A stretch of 64,000 nt of DNA from Gracilimonas sp034520725 (GTDB lineage: Bacteria > Bacteroidota > Rhodothermia > Balneolales > Balneolaceae). The notes below the pieces were generated by a model that ran no database searches, was not told the origin of the DNA, and was given only the letters and a program-made list of their open reading frames with translations. This document shows, one piece after another, positions 18,364 through 31,070 of this stretch. The DNA is taken from the NCBI GenBank assembly GCA_034520725.1, contig JAXHNH010000008.1:5673-69672 (forward strand), in the 5' to 3' direction. The position numbers and the translations under genes were made by a program. How positions within the stretch are numbered: position 1 is the first letter of the stretch; every line of letters begins with the position of its first letter.

Positions 18364-19239
18364 ATGGAAGTAAGCAGTATTTCGATCTCATCCGGTAAGG
18401 TTCCTTCATCAGAAGGATTACCTATCAGGTATGACCTCTATTCACCTATCTCAAGAAATGGCCTGAGTTTTCCGGTGATCCTATTTTTACATGGCTTTAA
18501 GGGTTTCAAAGATTGGGGACCCTTTCCTGATGTTTGTGAGGAACTGGCCCGTGCGGGTTTTGGTGTGGTTGCTATGAATTTTTCTCTGAATGGGATCGGA
18601 GAGAACAAAACTGAATTCACAGAAATGGATCTCTTTGAAAGAGAGACTTTTTCCCAGGATCTGGATGATATTGGAACGGTGATCGAAGCTCTTCAAAAGG
18701 GGGAGATCTCCGATAATCACTCAAACCTCAATACGGATACGATCGGGTTGCTTGGGCATTCCCGTGGAGGTCACACAGCCATTGCTGCTGCCGTTGAATA
18801 CGACCCGGTTCAGTGCCTGGTTACATGGTCGGCTCCGGCTGATTATCGCGAACGCTGGACAGACGAGATGAAAAAGGATTGGGAAAAACAAGGATATACT
18901 GAGATCGAAAACAGCCGTACCGGGCAAAAAATGAAAGTCGGAAAGGTGGTTTATGAGGACTCGATAAATAATGCCGAGCGGGTGATAGCTATTGAACGCG
19001 TGAAAGAATTAAGAATCCCGACCTTATTTATTCATGGCCGGGAAGATGAATCGGTTCCTCACACTGACTCGGAGCAATTGCATATTGCCTGTGAAGGCAG
19101 GGAAAAAGAACTTAGGTTGGTTGCCAACGGTACACATACTTATGGAGCTGCACACCCATTTGAGGGTGAAGAATTTCCGAAACCCTTCGCTGAAGTTTTG
19201 GACTGGACGGAAGGCTGGTTTGTGGAGTATCTTAAATAG
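18364..19239 (+). CDS. Alpha/beta hydrolase
   Basis: 291 residues, dienelactone-hydrolase-like. FLHGFKGFKDWG forms the oxyanion-side loop, GLLGHSRGGHTA carries the nucleophile Ser near residue 131, and IHGREDESVP with the late GTHTYGAAHPF supply Asp and His. No signal peptide, so cytoplasmic. The substrate is unknown. It lies 11 bases after the pseudouridine synthase and closes that operon before a terminator. Confidence 0.88.
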   Translation: MEVSSISISSGKVPSSEGLPIRYDLYSPISRNGLSFPVILFLHGFKGFKDWGPFPDVCEELARAGFGVVAMNFSLNGIGENKTEFTEMDLFERETFSQDLDDIGTVIEALQKGEISDNHSNLNTDTIGLLGHSRGGHTAIAAAVEYDPVQCLVTWSAPADYRERWTDEMKKDWEKQGYTEIENSRTGQKMKVGKVVYEDSINNAERVIAIERVKELRIPTLFIHGREDESVPHTDSEQLHIACEGREKELRLVANGTHTYGAAHPFEGEEFPKPFAEVLDWTEGWFVEYLK

Positions 19240-19267
19240 AGCACTTTAAACACACGCTGGTTCATTT

Positions 19268-19294
19268 AGGCTGATCATTTGATCAGCCTTTTTT
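19268..19294 (+). terminator. Rho-independent terminator
   Basis: Stem AGGCTGATC/GATCAGCCT with an ATTT loop and a T run, 29 bases past the hydrolase stop. Confidence 0.85.
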
Positions 19295-19416
19295 GTTTGT
19301 AAAAAAATCAAAAGAAAGCGCTTACAGTTACTTTAGTAGTGCTTTCTAGTATCAATTAGTAAATATATAGTGTATTGTAACCTTGTACTTACACTAACCC
19401 AAATAAATCAATAGTT

Positions 19417-22400
19417 ATGATGAAAAAGCTACTACAACTTAGCAGTTGCTTTATGTTACTGCTATTTGTTTCAGTTGGAACGCTACATGCACAAACAGTT
19501 TCCGGTGTTGTAGTTTCTGCTGAAGACAATGAACCGTTACCAAGTATTACCGTTTTGGTTAAAGGTACCAACAAAGGTACTGCCACTGATCTTGACGGTG
19601 AATATGAATTAGAACTGACAAGCAATGAATTTCAAAACGGAACACTGGTATTTTCAGGTGTTGGTTTTGTCCGTCAGGAAGTTGCTGTAAACGGTCGCCA
19701 AACCATTGATATAGAACTCGCAACAGATACTCAGCTATTGGATGAAGTAGTTGTTGTTGGTTTTGGGTCTATTGTACGGGAAGATATGACCGGTAATATT
19801 GCAAGTGTTGACAGTGAAGAGCTTTCTGCTGTACCTGTTAATAGTTTTGAATCTGCATTACAGGGTAGAACCTCAGGTGTATTTATTCAAAAAAGTAATG
19901 GTAAGCTTGGACAGGGTATTAATATTCGTGTCCGAGGTACATCTTCCATATCTGCAAGTAGTCAGCCGTTATATGTGATCGACGGGATTCCGGTGATCTC
20001 AGAAAGTCAGTCACAAACAGCTGATACTAACCCATTGGCTGATCTTAATATTGATGATATTGAATCTGTGGACATCCTGAAGGATGCTTCAGCAGCTGCC
20101 ATTTATGGTTCTCGTGGTGCAAATGGTGTGATACTGATCACCACGAAATCCGGTCAGGCCGGTGAAACACGCATTAATGTATCCTATGAGCGAGGTTACA
20201 GTACTGAAACCAATCGCGTTGAGTTTTTGAATGCAGATGAGTATATCACATACTTTTTAGATGCGAGTGGACGAGGAGATCGATACAGTTTTGAGAGAGA
20301 TGGTAATCCGTATGGTTATGGTTCCTCTCAAGGTGCTTATGATGGTGGTGTTTCGTACATGGAAGGCTGTGCTAGACGCTTATTCTTGGTACTGACTGGA
20401 GAAACAGAGAGTTGGATGTAAACTGGCAGGATGAAGCTTTTCAGGATGCCAGTAATACTGAGCTAAACCTTTCAGTAAGTGGAGGGACTGAAAAAACCCG
20501 TTTTTATGTATCCGGTGGATTCAGTGATCAGATCGGTATTGTTCGCGGTAATGAATTCAACCGTATGAATGCCAGATTGAATCTGGATCATACCGCTTCC
20601 GATAAATTTGAAGTTGGAATGAATCTGGGACTTTCCAGAACTGAAAATATCCGTGTTTCAAATGATAACGCATTCTCAACTCCGCTTCAGGCTGTTGCAC
20701 AAATGCCAATTTCACCTGTTTATGAGCCTCAGTTTGAGAATGGAAACTTGACTGGATTTTCTGATGATCCAAATTTCAATACTTTATACTATAACTTCCT
20801 GAGACATGTTCAGGGTGTAGATAATAACCAAACGGTATTCAGAAATATTGGTAATCTGTACGCCAATTATGAGATCCTGGACAATTTGGAATTCAGAAGT
20901 GAGGCCGGTTTGGACCTTCTCTTCCAGAATGAGGATTACTTTGCTGACCGCAATACCAACGTTGGTGGAGGGACCAATGGATATGGTGATTCTCAATGGG
21001 TTAACTTGGTTAACTATACATTGAACAACTATCTGACATGGACGCAGCAATTCAGTGATAATCATCAGTTAACAACCGTTGCAGGTGTATCAGTTGAAAG
21101 TTCGGATCGCTATCTAACGTATGTGGCTGGTGAGCAATTTCCGACTGACAGTTTTAGAAAACTGGCTAGTGCTGCTTCTATTACCAATGGTTCAACTACA
21201 GAAACTGAGTACAAGTATCTATCATACTTTGCACGTGCAAATTATAAGTTCAGTGACAAATATCTGCTATCGGGTAGTGCCCGAGTAGATGGTTCTTCAC
21301 GATTCGGTGAAAATTCCAGATATGGTTTCTTTCCGGCAGTTTCTGCAGGTTGGATCCTGTCTCAGGAAGATTTCCTGAGTGATGTTGAAGCCCTGAGCTT
21401 CCTGAAATTAAGAGGTAGCTACGGTCTTACAGGTAACTCAAACGTAGGTAACTTTCCATCTCGTGGACTTTACGGCGGAACCGGATATGCAGGAAGTTCA
21501 GGTTTGGTGCCTTCACAGACACCTAATCCCGACCTGAAATGGGAGCGTACAGCACAGTATAACATTGGTCTTGATTTTGCCTTTTTAAATGACAGAATTG
21601 GTGGTGAGATCGATTACTATGTAAAGAAAACGGATGACCTGTTATTAGATGTAAATGTGCCTGCAACCACAGGATATACATCTCAGCTTAGAAATGTGGG
21701 TGAGCTTGAAAACAAAGGTTTTGAATTTGTGATCAACACTCAGAATACAACAGGAGCTTTCAGGTGGAACACCAACTTTAACATTGCGTTCAACAAAAAC
21801 AAAGTTACAAACCTGAATGATCAGGTAATAACCGGTGATTTCTTGAATCGTGCTATTGAAGGTGAAGCAATTGCCGTAATGTGGGGTAAGGAATATGCCG
21901 GTGTTGATCCAGATAACGGTGATGCCCTGTATTATCTGCATGGTCCTGATGGTGAGATAGATTACAGTGCTGGAACAACCAACAATTATTCAGCTGCTAA
22001 CGATGTAGTGATCGGAAATCCAAACCCTGACTTTGTAGGTGGTTTATCCAATAATTTCAACTACAGAAACTTTGATCTGGGTGTATTATTCCAGTTTGTT
22101 TATGGAAATGATATCTATAACGGTGGTGGCCGGTATCAGTCAGCCAACGGTGCTTTCTTTGATAATCAAACCCGTGATCAGTTAGATAGCTGGAAAGAGC
22201 CCGGTGATGTTACTGATGTTCCAGAAGCGCGTTTATTCTATTCGAATGGCAGTAACCCATCATCCAGATATATTTCTGATGGATCTTACCTAAGACTTAA
22301 GTCTGTAACCTTAGGATATACATTACCTCAAGATGTTTTATCCAGATTACAATTAAGAGATGTAAGGGTTTATATGACCGGACTAAACTTACTGACCTTT

Positions 22401-22537
22401 ACTGATTACGAAGGCTGGGATCCGGAGGTAAATACTGACCTTTATGATCTGTCTGAATAACCTCAAACATTGGTAATGACTTCTACTCTGCACCGCAGGC
22501 CAGAACCATTTCCTTTGGTATAAATATTGGATTCTAA
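19417..22537 (+). pseudogene. SusC/RagA-family TonB-dependent transporter, frameshifted
   Basis: An outer-membrane transporter of about 1040 residues. Signal peptide at residues 1-25, ending HAQ. A carboxypeptidase-D-like domain follows (SGVVVSAEDNEPLPSITVLVKGTNKGTATDLDGEYEL), then a TonB-box-like DEVVVVGFG and a plug domain with IRVRGTSSI and YVIDGIPV. The barrel includes LLSGSARVDGSSRFGENSRYG. One frameshift lies near 20395. Near 22458-22470 two extra bases hide the true end, which reads GNDFYSAPQARTISFGINIGF and stops at 22537, 77 bases after the stop of the main frame. First gene of a locus with SusD, two peptidases and a VPS10-like protein. Confidence 0.9.
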
Positions 22538-22580
22538 ACAGGTTAATACAGACAAATTTTTAAAAAAACTTTATAAGATT

Positions 22581-23993
22581 ATGAAAAAACTAAAACTAAT
22601 AGCAGGAACACTTTTCTTAAGTGCGTTTCTGTTCACAGCGTGCGACGGATTGCTGGATACCACTCCAAAGCAGTCCATTGATGCCGACGAGGCACTTACG
22701 AATGCAGAAAATGTGAAATCTGTGTTGATCGGTGCTTACGATGCAATAGGAGATGGTGACCTTTACGGTGGCTGGTTTCTGATGATGCCTGATTTATTGG
22801 CAGCCGGTGACGACAAGACTTATAACATTTTCCGGTACTTTTTTAGGCCCTCGTGAAATTGCCAGAAAAGAGCAAGAGTATGATAATGCAAATGCTACCG
22901 GAACCTGGATAGATTCCTATGATGCCCTTAACATTGTTAATAGTGCATTGGATGGACTTGATCTACTTGAGGGTGCAGAAAGAGACCGTGTAGAGGGTGA
23001 GGCTTTGTTCCGGTTGGGGGAATGGTTGCATTTCTATCTGGTTCGTTTGTGACGGCTGATCCATATGAATCGGGTGCTACTAATTCTCAGGCTGGCGTTC
23101 CATTGGTCTTAGAAAGAACAACATCAATTGATGAAGAGAGTAATGTTTCCAGAGCAACTGTGGAAGAAGTGTACACTCAGATATCTCAAAACGATCTTGG
23201 TGCATGCCAAATCGTTGTTGTCATGACGTTGAATCACTGGAAAGGTCTTACGCACTGCTTGGCTACTAATGATGGCGAGCGCCGTACTTTCCCGGGTTTA
23301 TTTACAGATGGATGATTACGATAACGCCAGAGGCAGAGGCTTGATTGTTGTAGTTTCATCAGGCCATTACTCTTTAACCACTGCATATGCGGATGCTTTT
23401 AATAATGCAGAAAACTCAAGTGAAGCAATCTTCTCTTTGCAGGTTAATGAGCAGGATGGTACTAATAGTTTGTTTACATTCTACAGTACTGAGGATATCG
23501 GTGGCCGCGGTGATATGGATGTGAATCAGACACATATTGATGAATATGAGGCTGGAGATGAACGTTTGGATTTATTCTATGTTGATCCTATAAACGGTGC
23601 GAATCGTTCAGGTAAGTGGAATAACGTTTATGGTAACGTACAGCAGATCAGATTAGCTGAGATGTACCTGACTCGAGCTGAGGCAAATTTCCAAGAGAAG
23701 GAATACCTTATGTGGGTGCAGATCCGATTGATGACTTGAATGAAGTCAGAGATCGCGTTAACTTGCCAACATACACGTTGCCTACTGAGTTCGATCTGGA
23801 TGATATATTGCAAGAACGTAAGCTGGAACTTATGTTTGAGGGACAATATTTGCATGACCTAAAAAGAACGCAAAGAACTGTTGGAACCCGTTCTTATGAC
23901 GATCCAAAGTTAGTACTTCCTATTCCACAACGTGAAATTAACGCAAACCCAAATCTATGTCAGAATACAAGTTATCAGGGACCTTCCTGCTAA
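22581..23993 (+). pseudogene. SusD/RagB-family lipoprotein, frameshifted
   Basis: Surface lipoprotein that captures ligand for the SusC channel. The ATG at 22581 gives a signal peptide with lipobox LFTAC. The protein reads through five overlapping frames: 22581-22856, 22807-23052, 23022-23315, 23269-23739 and 23712-23993, a total near 470 residues, normal for SusD. Recognisable parts are TPKQSIDADEALTNAENV, QQIRLAEMYLTRAEANF, PIDDLNEVRDRVNLP, DDILQERKLELMFEGQYLHDLKRT and the closing LVLPIPQREINANPNLCQN. Four or more indels in one gene argue for a poor-quality stretch of sequence. It lies 43 bases after SusC. Confidence 0.88.
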
Positions 23994-24024
23994 TTTGATT
24001 ACGTAGAACACTAAATTTAAAAGA

Positions 24025-24049
24025 GCACCGGACATCCGGTGCTTTTTTT
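24025..24049 (+). terminator. Rho-independent terminator after susD
   Basis: Perfect stem GCACCGGA/TCCGGTGC with a two-base loop and seven T. It separates the SusCD pair from the peptidase genes. Confidence 0.9.
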
Positions 24050-24076
24050 ATGTCTTCAAATCACCATAGCAGTTTG

Positions 24077-24960
24077 ATGAAATATTATCTATCTGCCGCT
24101 CGTAATAGCTGTCTACATGTATTTGTGGGCTGTGAACCGGTTCAACAGTCAGCCTGCAGGAGAACGAGGAGCACTTATGATCATTGGGGGAGGAAGCCGT
24201 CCGGATGTGATCATCGAGCGAATACTTGAGGAGTCAGACTTGAGTGATCCTGAGGCGTTTGGCCTTGTATTGACCATGTCCAGCTTCAACCCGGATACAT
24301 CCGGATTTTACGGCGAGAAGACCTTTCCGGGACAAATGGATTCGAAAATATGCACTCATTCGATCTGGGAAGAAGGGATAGCGTGACCGCTCGGCGCCCT
24401 TGATTCCGTCCGTCGGTGCGGCCTTCATGTACATTACCGGCGGCGTCCAAAGTACGTTTTATGCAAGCAGGTTGAGGATCACCCTGAGATCGTGAAAAGC
24501 GATTTATGAGGCTCCTGCGAACGGGTCGGTCATTTCAGGTTCCAGTGCAGGAGCGGCTATTATGAGCCGCATTAATGCTTACCGGTAGATCAGGCAAAAC
24601 ATCGCCGAACACGCGTCTACCTTCTACCAGTCTTGAGAAGCGATAATCTTGATCACCGGTGAAGGCAACTGGGGCTGGGTCGACCAAATGATAGTGGATA
24701 GCAGCATTTTGTGAAACGAGCACGCAATAACCGACTTGATCACAGCGGCTCATGGAATATCCGGATCATAAGCGGAATCAAACTCGATGAATCAACGGCT
24801 ATTTTAGTGAGAGATAATGTCGCGGAAGGTCGTGGGTTTATCTCGAGGTGCTCGATTTACAGCAATTTCGTAACCATCTGTTACAGAATCAGGACTTCTA
24901 AAAGGTGTGGGTCTGAATCTCGATATCTATACTGATGGTGATACTTTTACTCTCCATTAA
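24077..24960 (+). pseudogene. Cyanophycinase-like S51 peptidase lipoprotein, frameshifted
   Basis: Frames on the plus strand combine into one S51-family serine peptidase of about 290 residues. The ATG at 24077 leads to a hydrophobic stretch and VFVGCEPVQQ, a lipobox. Then come GALMIIGGGSRPDVIIERILEESD, VISGSSAGAAIMS (nucleophile Ser, bases 24535-24566), a broken VDQ-FVKRARNNRL, DESTAILVRDN and LDIYTDGDTFTLH before the TAA at 24960. Cyanophycinases cut the arginine-aspartate polymer cyanophycin into beta-Asp-Arg dipeptides; other S51 members are dipeptidases, so the substrate is open. At least five frame breaks are needed. Confidence 0.75.
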
Positions 24961-25104
24961 GTAAATATCAGTAAAGTCATCGGTTTAAATGAAACTTTTT
25001 ACAAGCTAATTTCGAAGAAATACTTGATTTGGTGTCCAAACTGAACCACACCTTACCAAGCTAGAAGCAACCATTCAGAACTAGACCTGATCTATTTATG
25101 AACT

Positions 25105-27632
25105 ATGAGAAGATTTAACGGTACAACGCTTGCCTGTACTTTTTCAAGTCCTCGCTTCCGGCTCTTGCGGGATGTAAGACAGCAGAAAATGCAGCTGCAG
25201 GCGACGTCAATCGTCTCAGCAGTAGCAGTGCCACGAGTGGCTCAGACAGTGACGATGGTATGAAGAAATTCAGTGACGTCATAACTGATGAAGCTGAAAC
25301 CGACGAAGGACTATTCAATGTCCATAAAGTAGATGAAAAATACTACTATGAGATCCCTGATGAGCATTTAGGAAAAGAAATGTTGCTTGTAACACGTGTC
25401 GCTAAAACAGCGGACAACGTTGGTTACGGTGGAGAAAAGCTAAATACTCAGGTTATTCGCTGGGAAAAGAAAGATGACAAGATCTTACTTCGTCACGTTT
25501 CATCATGAGAATGTAGCTTCTGAGAAGAGCCTATCTTATCGAAGCTGTAGAAATTCAAACCTTGAGCCGATCATATCATCATTTGATATTGGAGCGCTGA
25601 ATCGAGGAGCTCGACGGGTTCTGTCGTGTCAGAGATCACCAGTCTGTTTTCTTCTGATATTCCTTCACTTAGGCCTGCAAAGCGGCCTGCAGAAAAAGCG
25701 TATCAGGTTCGCCGTTTGGATGGCAGCCGGACATTCATCGAGCATATCAACAGTTACCCTGAGAATGTTGAGGCACGGAATGTATTGACCTATGATGCGG
25801 GTAAGCCTGCCGTCAAATTCCTCCACCGGAACTATCTCTATGGAAGTGAATCACAGTATGATCATGCTTCCGGCTGAGAAGATGACGAGCGCGCGATCTA
25901 CGATCAGCGCGTTGGATTCTTCAGTGTTCAGAAAACTGAATATACTGATGATGCCCAACAAGCAAGAGCTATACGCCACATCACCAGGATGGAAATTAGT
26001 ACCAAAAGATAAAGAAGCTTATAAAGCCTGGTTAAATGGCGAAAGTGATGAGCTTGTAGAGCCCAAAACCCGATCATCTATTATGTAGATCCTGCCACTC
26101 CTGAAAAATGGAGAAAAATGTGCTTCAGGGTGTGGATGACTGGCAGGTAGCTTTTGAAGCCGCAGGTTTCAAAAATGCCATTATGGGTAAATTACCTCCT
26201 ACTGAGGAAGAAGATCCTGAATTCAGCCCGGAAGATGTACGCTATTCTGTGATCCGTTATTTTGCTTCTCCCGTACAAAATGCATACGGCCCTCATGTAT
26301 CACGATCCCAGATCAGGTCAAATCCTTGAAAGTGACATTGGCTGGTACCATAATGTGATGAACCTTCTCCGAAACTGGTTCTTTATTCAAACTGCTGCTG
26401 CAAATCCGGAAGCACGCGGTGTTGAATTTGATGATGAGATCATGGGTGAGCTGATCCGATTTGTTTCTGCTCATGAGGTTGGACACACTTTGGGTTTCCC
26501 TCATAACTGGGGTTCAAGTTATGCTTATACCGTAGATCAACTCAGAGACCCAGAGTTTACGTCCAACAATGGAACGGCTCCATCCATTATGGATTACGCT
26601 CGTTTCAATTATGTTGCTCAGCCCGGTGACGGTGTTACCAACTTTTATCCTGCCGTGGGTCCATACGACAAATGGAATGCCAAGTGGGGTTATACATGGT
26701 TCCCCGAAGACTGGAGTGAAGATAGGATCGAAGAGACCCTTAATGACTGGGCTGGTGGAAAGAGCTGATGACCCGCTTTATTTCTACGGTGCCCAAACCG
26801 GATCTAAGATCGATCCGCGTTCTCAGAATGAAGATCTGACCAATGATGCAATGGCAGCCGGAGAACTTGGCCTTGCCAACCTTCAGGTGATCACTGAAAA
26901 CCTCATTGGCTGGACTGAACGCAAGAAGGAGAGGACTTTGAAGAGCTGCAGCGAGTTATATAACAACGTGATCGGTCAGTGGAACCGTTATATGGGCCAT
27001 GCTATCTAAGCAATGTAGGCGGTGTATACGAAAACCATAAAACCTATGATCAGGAAGGTGTTGTATATGAGCCCGTTCCTGAAGCCACGCAGCGCGAAGC
27101 AATGGAATTTCTTCAACAACATGCTTTCAGTTCACCAACATGGGCATTCAATAAAGCCATCCTGGATCGTGTGAATCAGGCTACAGCTATTGAAAGCTTC
27201 CGCGGTGCACAGGCCGGAGTTCTTGGCAACCTCGTTGATGGAAGGCGAATAGCCAGACTCATAGAGTTTGAAAGACGTTCTGATCAGGAATACCTACACC
27301 GCATTTGAAATGATGGATGATGTTCGTAACGGCATCTTCAGCGAAGTTCGTGCCGGCGAGAATATTGACGTTCACCGCCGTGCACTTCAACGTGCCTATG
27401 TGGAAGAAATGGAAGACTCTGACTGACAGAAGAACTGCAAGGCGGCTGGTGGGCCGGCAACTCAGTGAATGTCAGTCAGTCTGATATCCGTTCAAACGTC
27501 AGAAACCAGCTTACGATTCTGAACCGTGACATCACCAATGCGCTCAGGGCAGGCGGGTTGGATCGGCCGACGCGTACTCACCTGGAAGATGTTCAGGCTC
27601 GCATTCAGGATTTACTGGATGGCGATGACTAG
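25105..27632 (+). pseudogene. Zinc-dependent metalloprotease lipoprotein (DUF5117/DUF4953 type), frameshifted
   Basis: About 840 residues when frames are joined, the normal size for this family. The start MRRFNGTTLA leads through an offset to ALAGC, a lipobox, then a Ser/Ala-rich linker. FSDVITDEAETDEGLFNVHKVDEKYYYEIPDEHLGKEMLLVTR is the N-terminal conserved domain. The zinc site HEVGHTLGFPHNWGSS is at 26473-26520, with the Met-turn-like APSIMDYARFN after it. The C-terminal part reads through 26979-27308 and onward to DLLDGDD at 27632. Frame breaks lie near 25500, 25880, 26080, 26280, 26755, 26990 and 27290. Likely an extracellular peptidase feeding SusCD. Confidence 0.85.
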
Positions 27633-27665
27633 ATCAGTTTAACTGATAGGTGATGAGCTTTCAAG

Positions 27666-27698
27666 CCCCTCACATTGATTTATGTGAGGGGTTTTTTT
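27666..27698 (+). terminator. Rho-independent terminator
   Basis: Stem CCCCTCACAT/ATGTGAGGGG, six-base loop and seven T, 34 bases after the metalloprotease stop. Confidence 0.9.
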
Positions 27699-27809
27699 AT
27701 GGGCTATGAATCCGACACGCAATACTTTTTTAACAAGCTGCGAAATCGCTTTAAGTGTCTGAGTTGTTTTTGTAGTTTCGCTTATAAATACTGAACCCAA
27801 TAGACCGTT

Positions 27810-30800
27810 ATGAAAAATAGAATCGTACATCTTCTCTCTTTAGTTGCAATGCTACTAATGCTGGTGTTTCCGGCACCATCATTGTTGGCTCAGGATCTTA
27901 ATATGGAACTTCTGAAAGGTATTGAGCCAAGAAATGTTGGGCCGGCAGGCATGAGTGGCAGGATCACCGCCATTGATGTGGTACAATCAAATACTAATAT
28001 CATTTATATAGGAGCTGCCTCTGGTGGAGTCTGGAAATCGGAAAATGCAGGGGTTACCTGGGACCCGATATTTGAGAATTACGGTCCCATGTCAGTTGGT
28101 GCTTTGGATATTTACCAGAAGAACCCAAGTATCATCTGGATGGGTACCGGTGAAGGAAACCCAAGGAACAGTCAAAGCAGTGGAGCCGGTATTTACAGAA
28201 GTATTGATGCCGGAAAGTCCTGGGAACTGATGGGTCTTGAGGAGATCAGAAATATTCACAGAGTACTCATTCACCCGGACGATCCCAACACGGTATATGT
28301 CGGAGCTCAGGGTTCTGCCTGGGGCGACAGTGAAGAGCTGCGGCGTTTATAAGACAACAGACGGCGGAAAGACCTGGAAGAAGATCCTCTATGTAAACGA
28401 CCGGACCGGGCGTTGGTGAGATGGTGATGGACCCTCGATAATCCAAATAAGCTGCTGGTGAATATGTGGGAGTTCCGGCGCTGGCCATGGGGCTTTGAGT
28501 CAGGTGGAGAAGGTTCCTGGTTCAGACATGACCGTGGATGGTGGCGGTGACTGGAATGAACTTGGTTCTGAAGACGGTAAACTGCGCGAAGGAGAACTGC
28601 GGCCGGATGGGGCTGGCCTTTGCTGCCGAAGCGATACGGATCTGGCGTATGCTCTGATCGAATCTGAAGGAGAAAACTGCGCAGATTTACAGCAGTGAGG
28701 ACGGCGGGTACAGCTGGAACCTGATAGAGAAAGTCAAGAACGATGGCGAGATCGGGAACCGGCCGTTCTACTAATGCTGAGATCTACGTGGATCCCACAA
28801 AATGGAAACCGTATCTTACAGTCTGTCTGCAGCTACCTGTCGGTCAGCGAGGACGGCGGCAGAGTCATTCGAAAGCATGTATCCGTACTACAACTGGGTT
28901 CATCCCGATCACCATGCCTTCTGGATCAATCCGGACAACCCCAGAGCATATGATAGACGGTAATGACGGTGGTTTGAGCATCCGCCTACGACAGAGGCGT
29001 AAGACCTGGAGGTTCGCTGGACGAGCATTCCGGTACGGGCAGTTCTATCACGTGAATGTGGACATGGATTACCCGTACAACATCTACGGTGGCATGCAGG
29101 ACAACGGTACCTGGCAGGGGCCCGCGTACGTCTGGAGATCCGGGGATATCAGAAATTCCTATTGGGAAGAACTCTTTTTTGGGGATGGTTTTGATGTGGC
29201 CATAGACCAAAGCTCAGGCCGCTATGTATATGCGATGTCTCAGCAGGGGAACGTAGGACGAGTGGATACGGAGACCGGGAGCAGTCGCTTTGTGAAACCG
29301 CACCATCCGGGATGGAGAAGCGTTGCGCTTTAACTGGAACTCGGCTATAAACATCAATCCATTTGATGAAAAGACGATCTATTTTGGGAGTCAGTATGTG
29401 CACCGAAGCAATGACCGTGGGGAAACCTGGGAGATCATTTCACCCGATCTTGACGACCAATGATACCACCAAACAAAACCAGCATCTGAGTGGTGGGTTA
29501 ACGCTCGACGCAACCGGTGCCGAGAACTATACAACTATTACGGTTATTGAGCCGAGTTCACTTGAGGAAGGCATTATCTGGGCCGGAACTGATGATGGCA
29601 ATATTCAGATCACCAGAGATAATGGAGAGAACTGGACGAATTTGAGAGGAAACCTGAAGGGTGTTCCCGAAGGTAGCTGGGTTTCACAGATCAAAGCCTC
29701 GGCTCATAATGAAGGAGAAGCGTTTGCTGTGATCAATGACTACAGGCGCGATAACTGGACACCGTATCTGTTACATACAACGAATTATGGCAGAAGCTGG
29801 AGAAATATAGTAAGTGAAGATCAGGTTGATGGGTACTCGTTATCATTTGTTCAGGACCCTGTTGAACCAAATCTGATGTTTCTGGGTACTGAATTCGGCT
29901 TATATGTATCTGTTAGATGGAGGTCAGGACTGGACAAGATGGGCGAGATAATTACCCAACCGTTTCAACCTACGATATGATCATCCATCCACGAGAGCAT
30001 GATCTGGTTATCGGAACCTTTGGCCGATCATTCTGGGTGATCGATGATATCCGTGCCGTTGCGGGATCTGGCTGCCAACGGAATCGGATGAACTCGAAAA
30101 ACCGATCAAAGCCTTTTCATCTCCAGATGCTTATCTGGCTGAGTGGAGGCAGGCTCGGGGTGTCCGGTTTGCGGCAGATGCCATGTTTGCCGGAGATAAC
30201 CGCCCATCGGGAGCCCTTTTGAGCTATTCCGTAAATAAAGATACAATAGAATCGGAGGCAGAAGAGGATGAAGACCTGAAAGTTATGATCGAGATCTTTG
30301 ATGCTTCGGGTAGCAAGATCAGAACCCTGGAAAGAACTCCGGAGCATAATGGTCTGAACCGTACCACCTGGGGACTTGGATCATGTCAGGAGTTGAGCGA
30401 CCAAGCCGAACATTGCGCAAGCCAAATGATAATGAACCCGGAGGCCGTGATGTGCTGCCCGGTACCTATAAAGTAAAGTTTACAGCCGGAGAATATTCTG
30501 ATTCAACGACAGTGAGGGTTCATACAGATCCACGTATCGAAATGCCTATTTCAGCACTCAGAAGAACGGCAGAGCTTGAGAAAGAAGTGGAAGCACTGAC
30601 AAGTTATCTTGCTGAAGCCGTGCAAAAGCTGGCTCAGGCCAACGAAATTGTTAAGGTGAATGAGAACCTTGCTACTGCTGATGAACGCCCTAAGGAAGAA
30701 CTAGAAGGTTTCCACCAGGCACAGGATTCCATACAGGAAAAATTAGATGATCTATTTGAAACGGTATTCGGAGAAGAATCGGACAAGCAGGGAATTGTTC

Positions 30801-31039
30801 GGAATCCCGACCCAACTGTCCTGACTCATCTATACGCCATAAATCGTTACCTGGGCGGTGATTATGACGGCCCCGGAGCGAGGGAACGCAATTTGCTGCG
30901 ACAAGCAGAGGAAGCTGTAAATGAGGCTGTTTCAGCGATCAACGATTTTGTAACTCAGGACTGGCCGGAGTATCAGAGAACAGTAGAAAACTCTGAACTG
31001 AGTCCGTTCAAGAAGATCGAACCCGTTACAAAAGACTGA
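27810..31039 (+). pseudogene. Exported BNR/VPS10-repeat (sortilin-like) protein, frameshifted
   Basis: About 1075 residues when joined. Signal peptide to LLAQ (residue 27). The typical opening GIEPRNVGPAGMSGRITAIDVV is followed by beta-propeller repeats marked GGVWKSENAGVTW, GAGIYRSIDAGKSWELMGL, GVYKTTDGGKTWKKILYVND and ITRDNGENWTNL. The propeller ends near 30050 (LVIGTFGRSFWVIDDIRAV). A C-terminal region has a FlgD-like strand set (IEIFDASGSKIRTLE) and a helical tail ending FKKIEPVTKD. Such proteins are often annotated as glycosyl hydrolases, but no hydrolase activity is implied by the sequence. Eight or so frame breaks lie between 28340 and 30430. Confidence 0.85.
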
Positions 31040-31070
31040 ATTCGTTTTTAAAATTACTAACAACCTGTAT

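Noticed and set aside
19417..23993. A polysaccharide utilisation locus
   Set aside because: SusC and SusD are present, but the partner genes are peptidases and a propeller protein; no glycoside hydrolase, lyase or sulfatase was seen.
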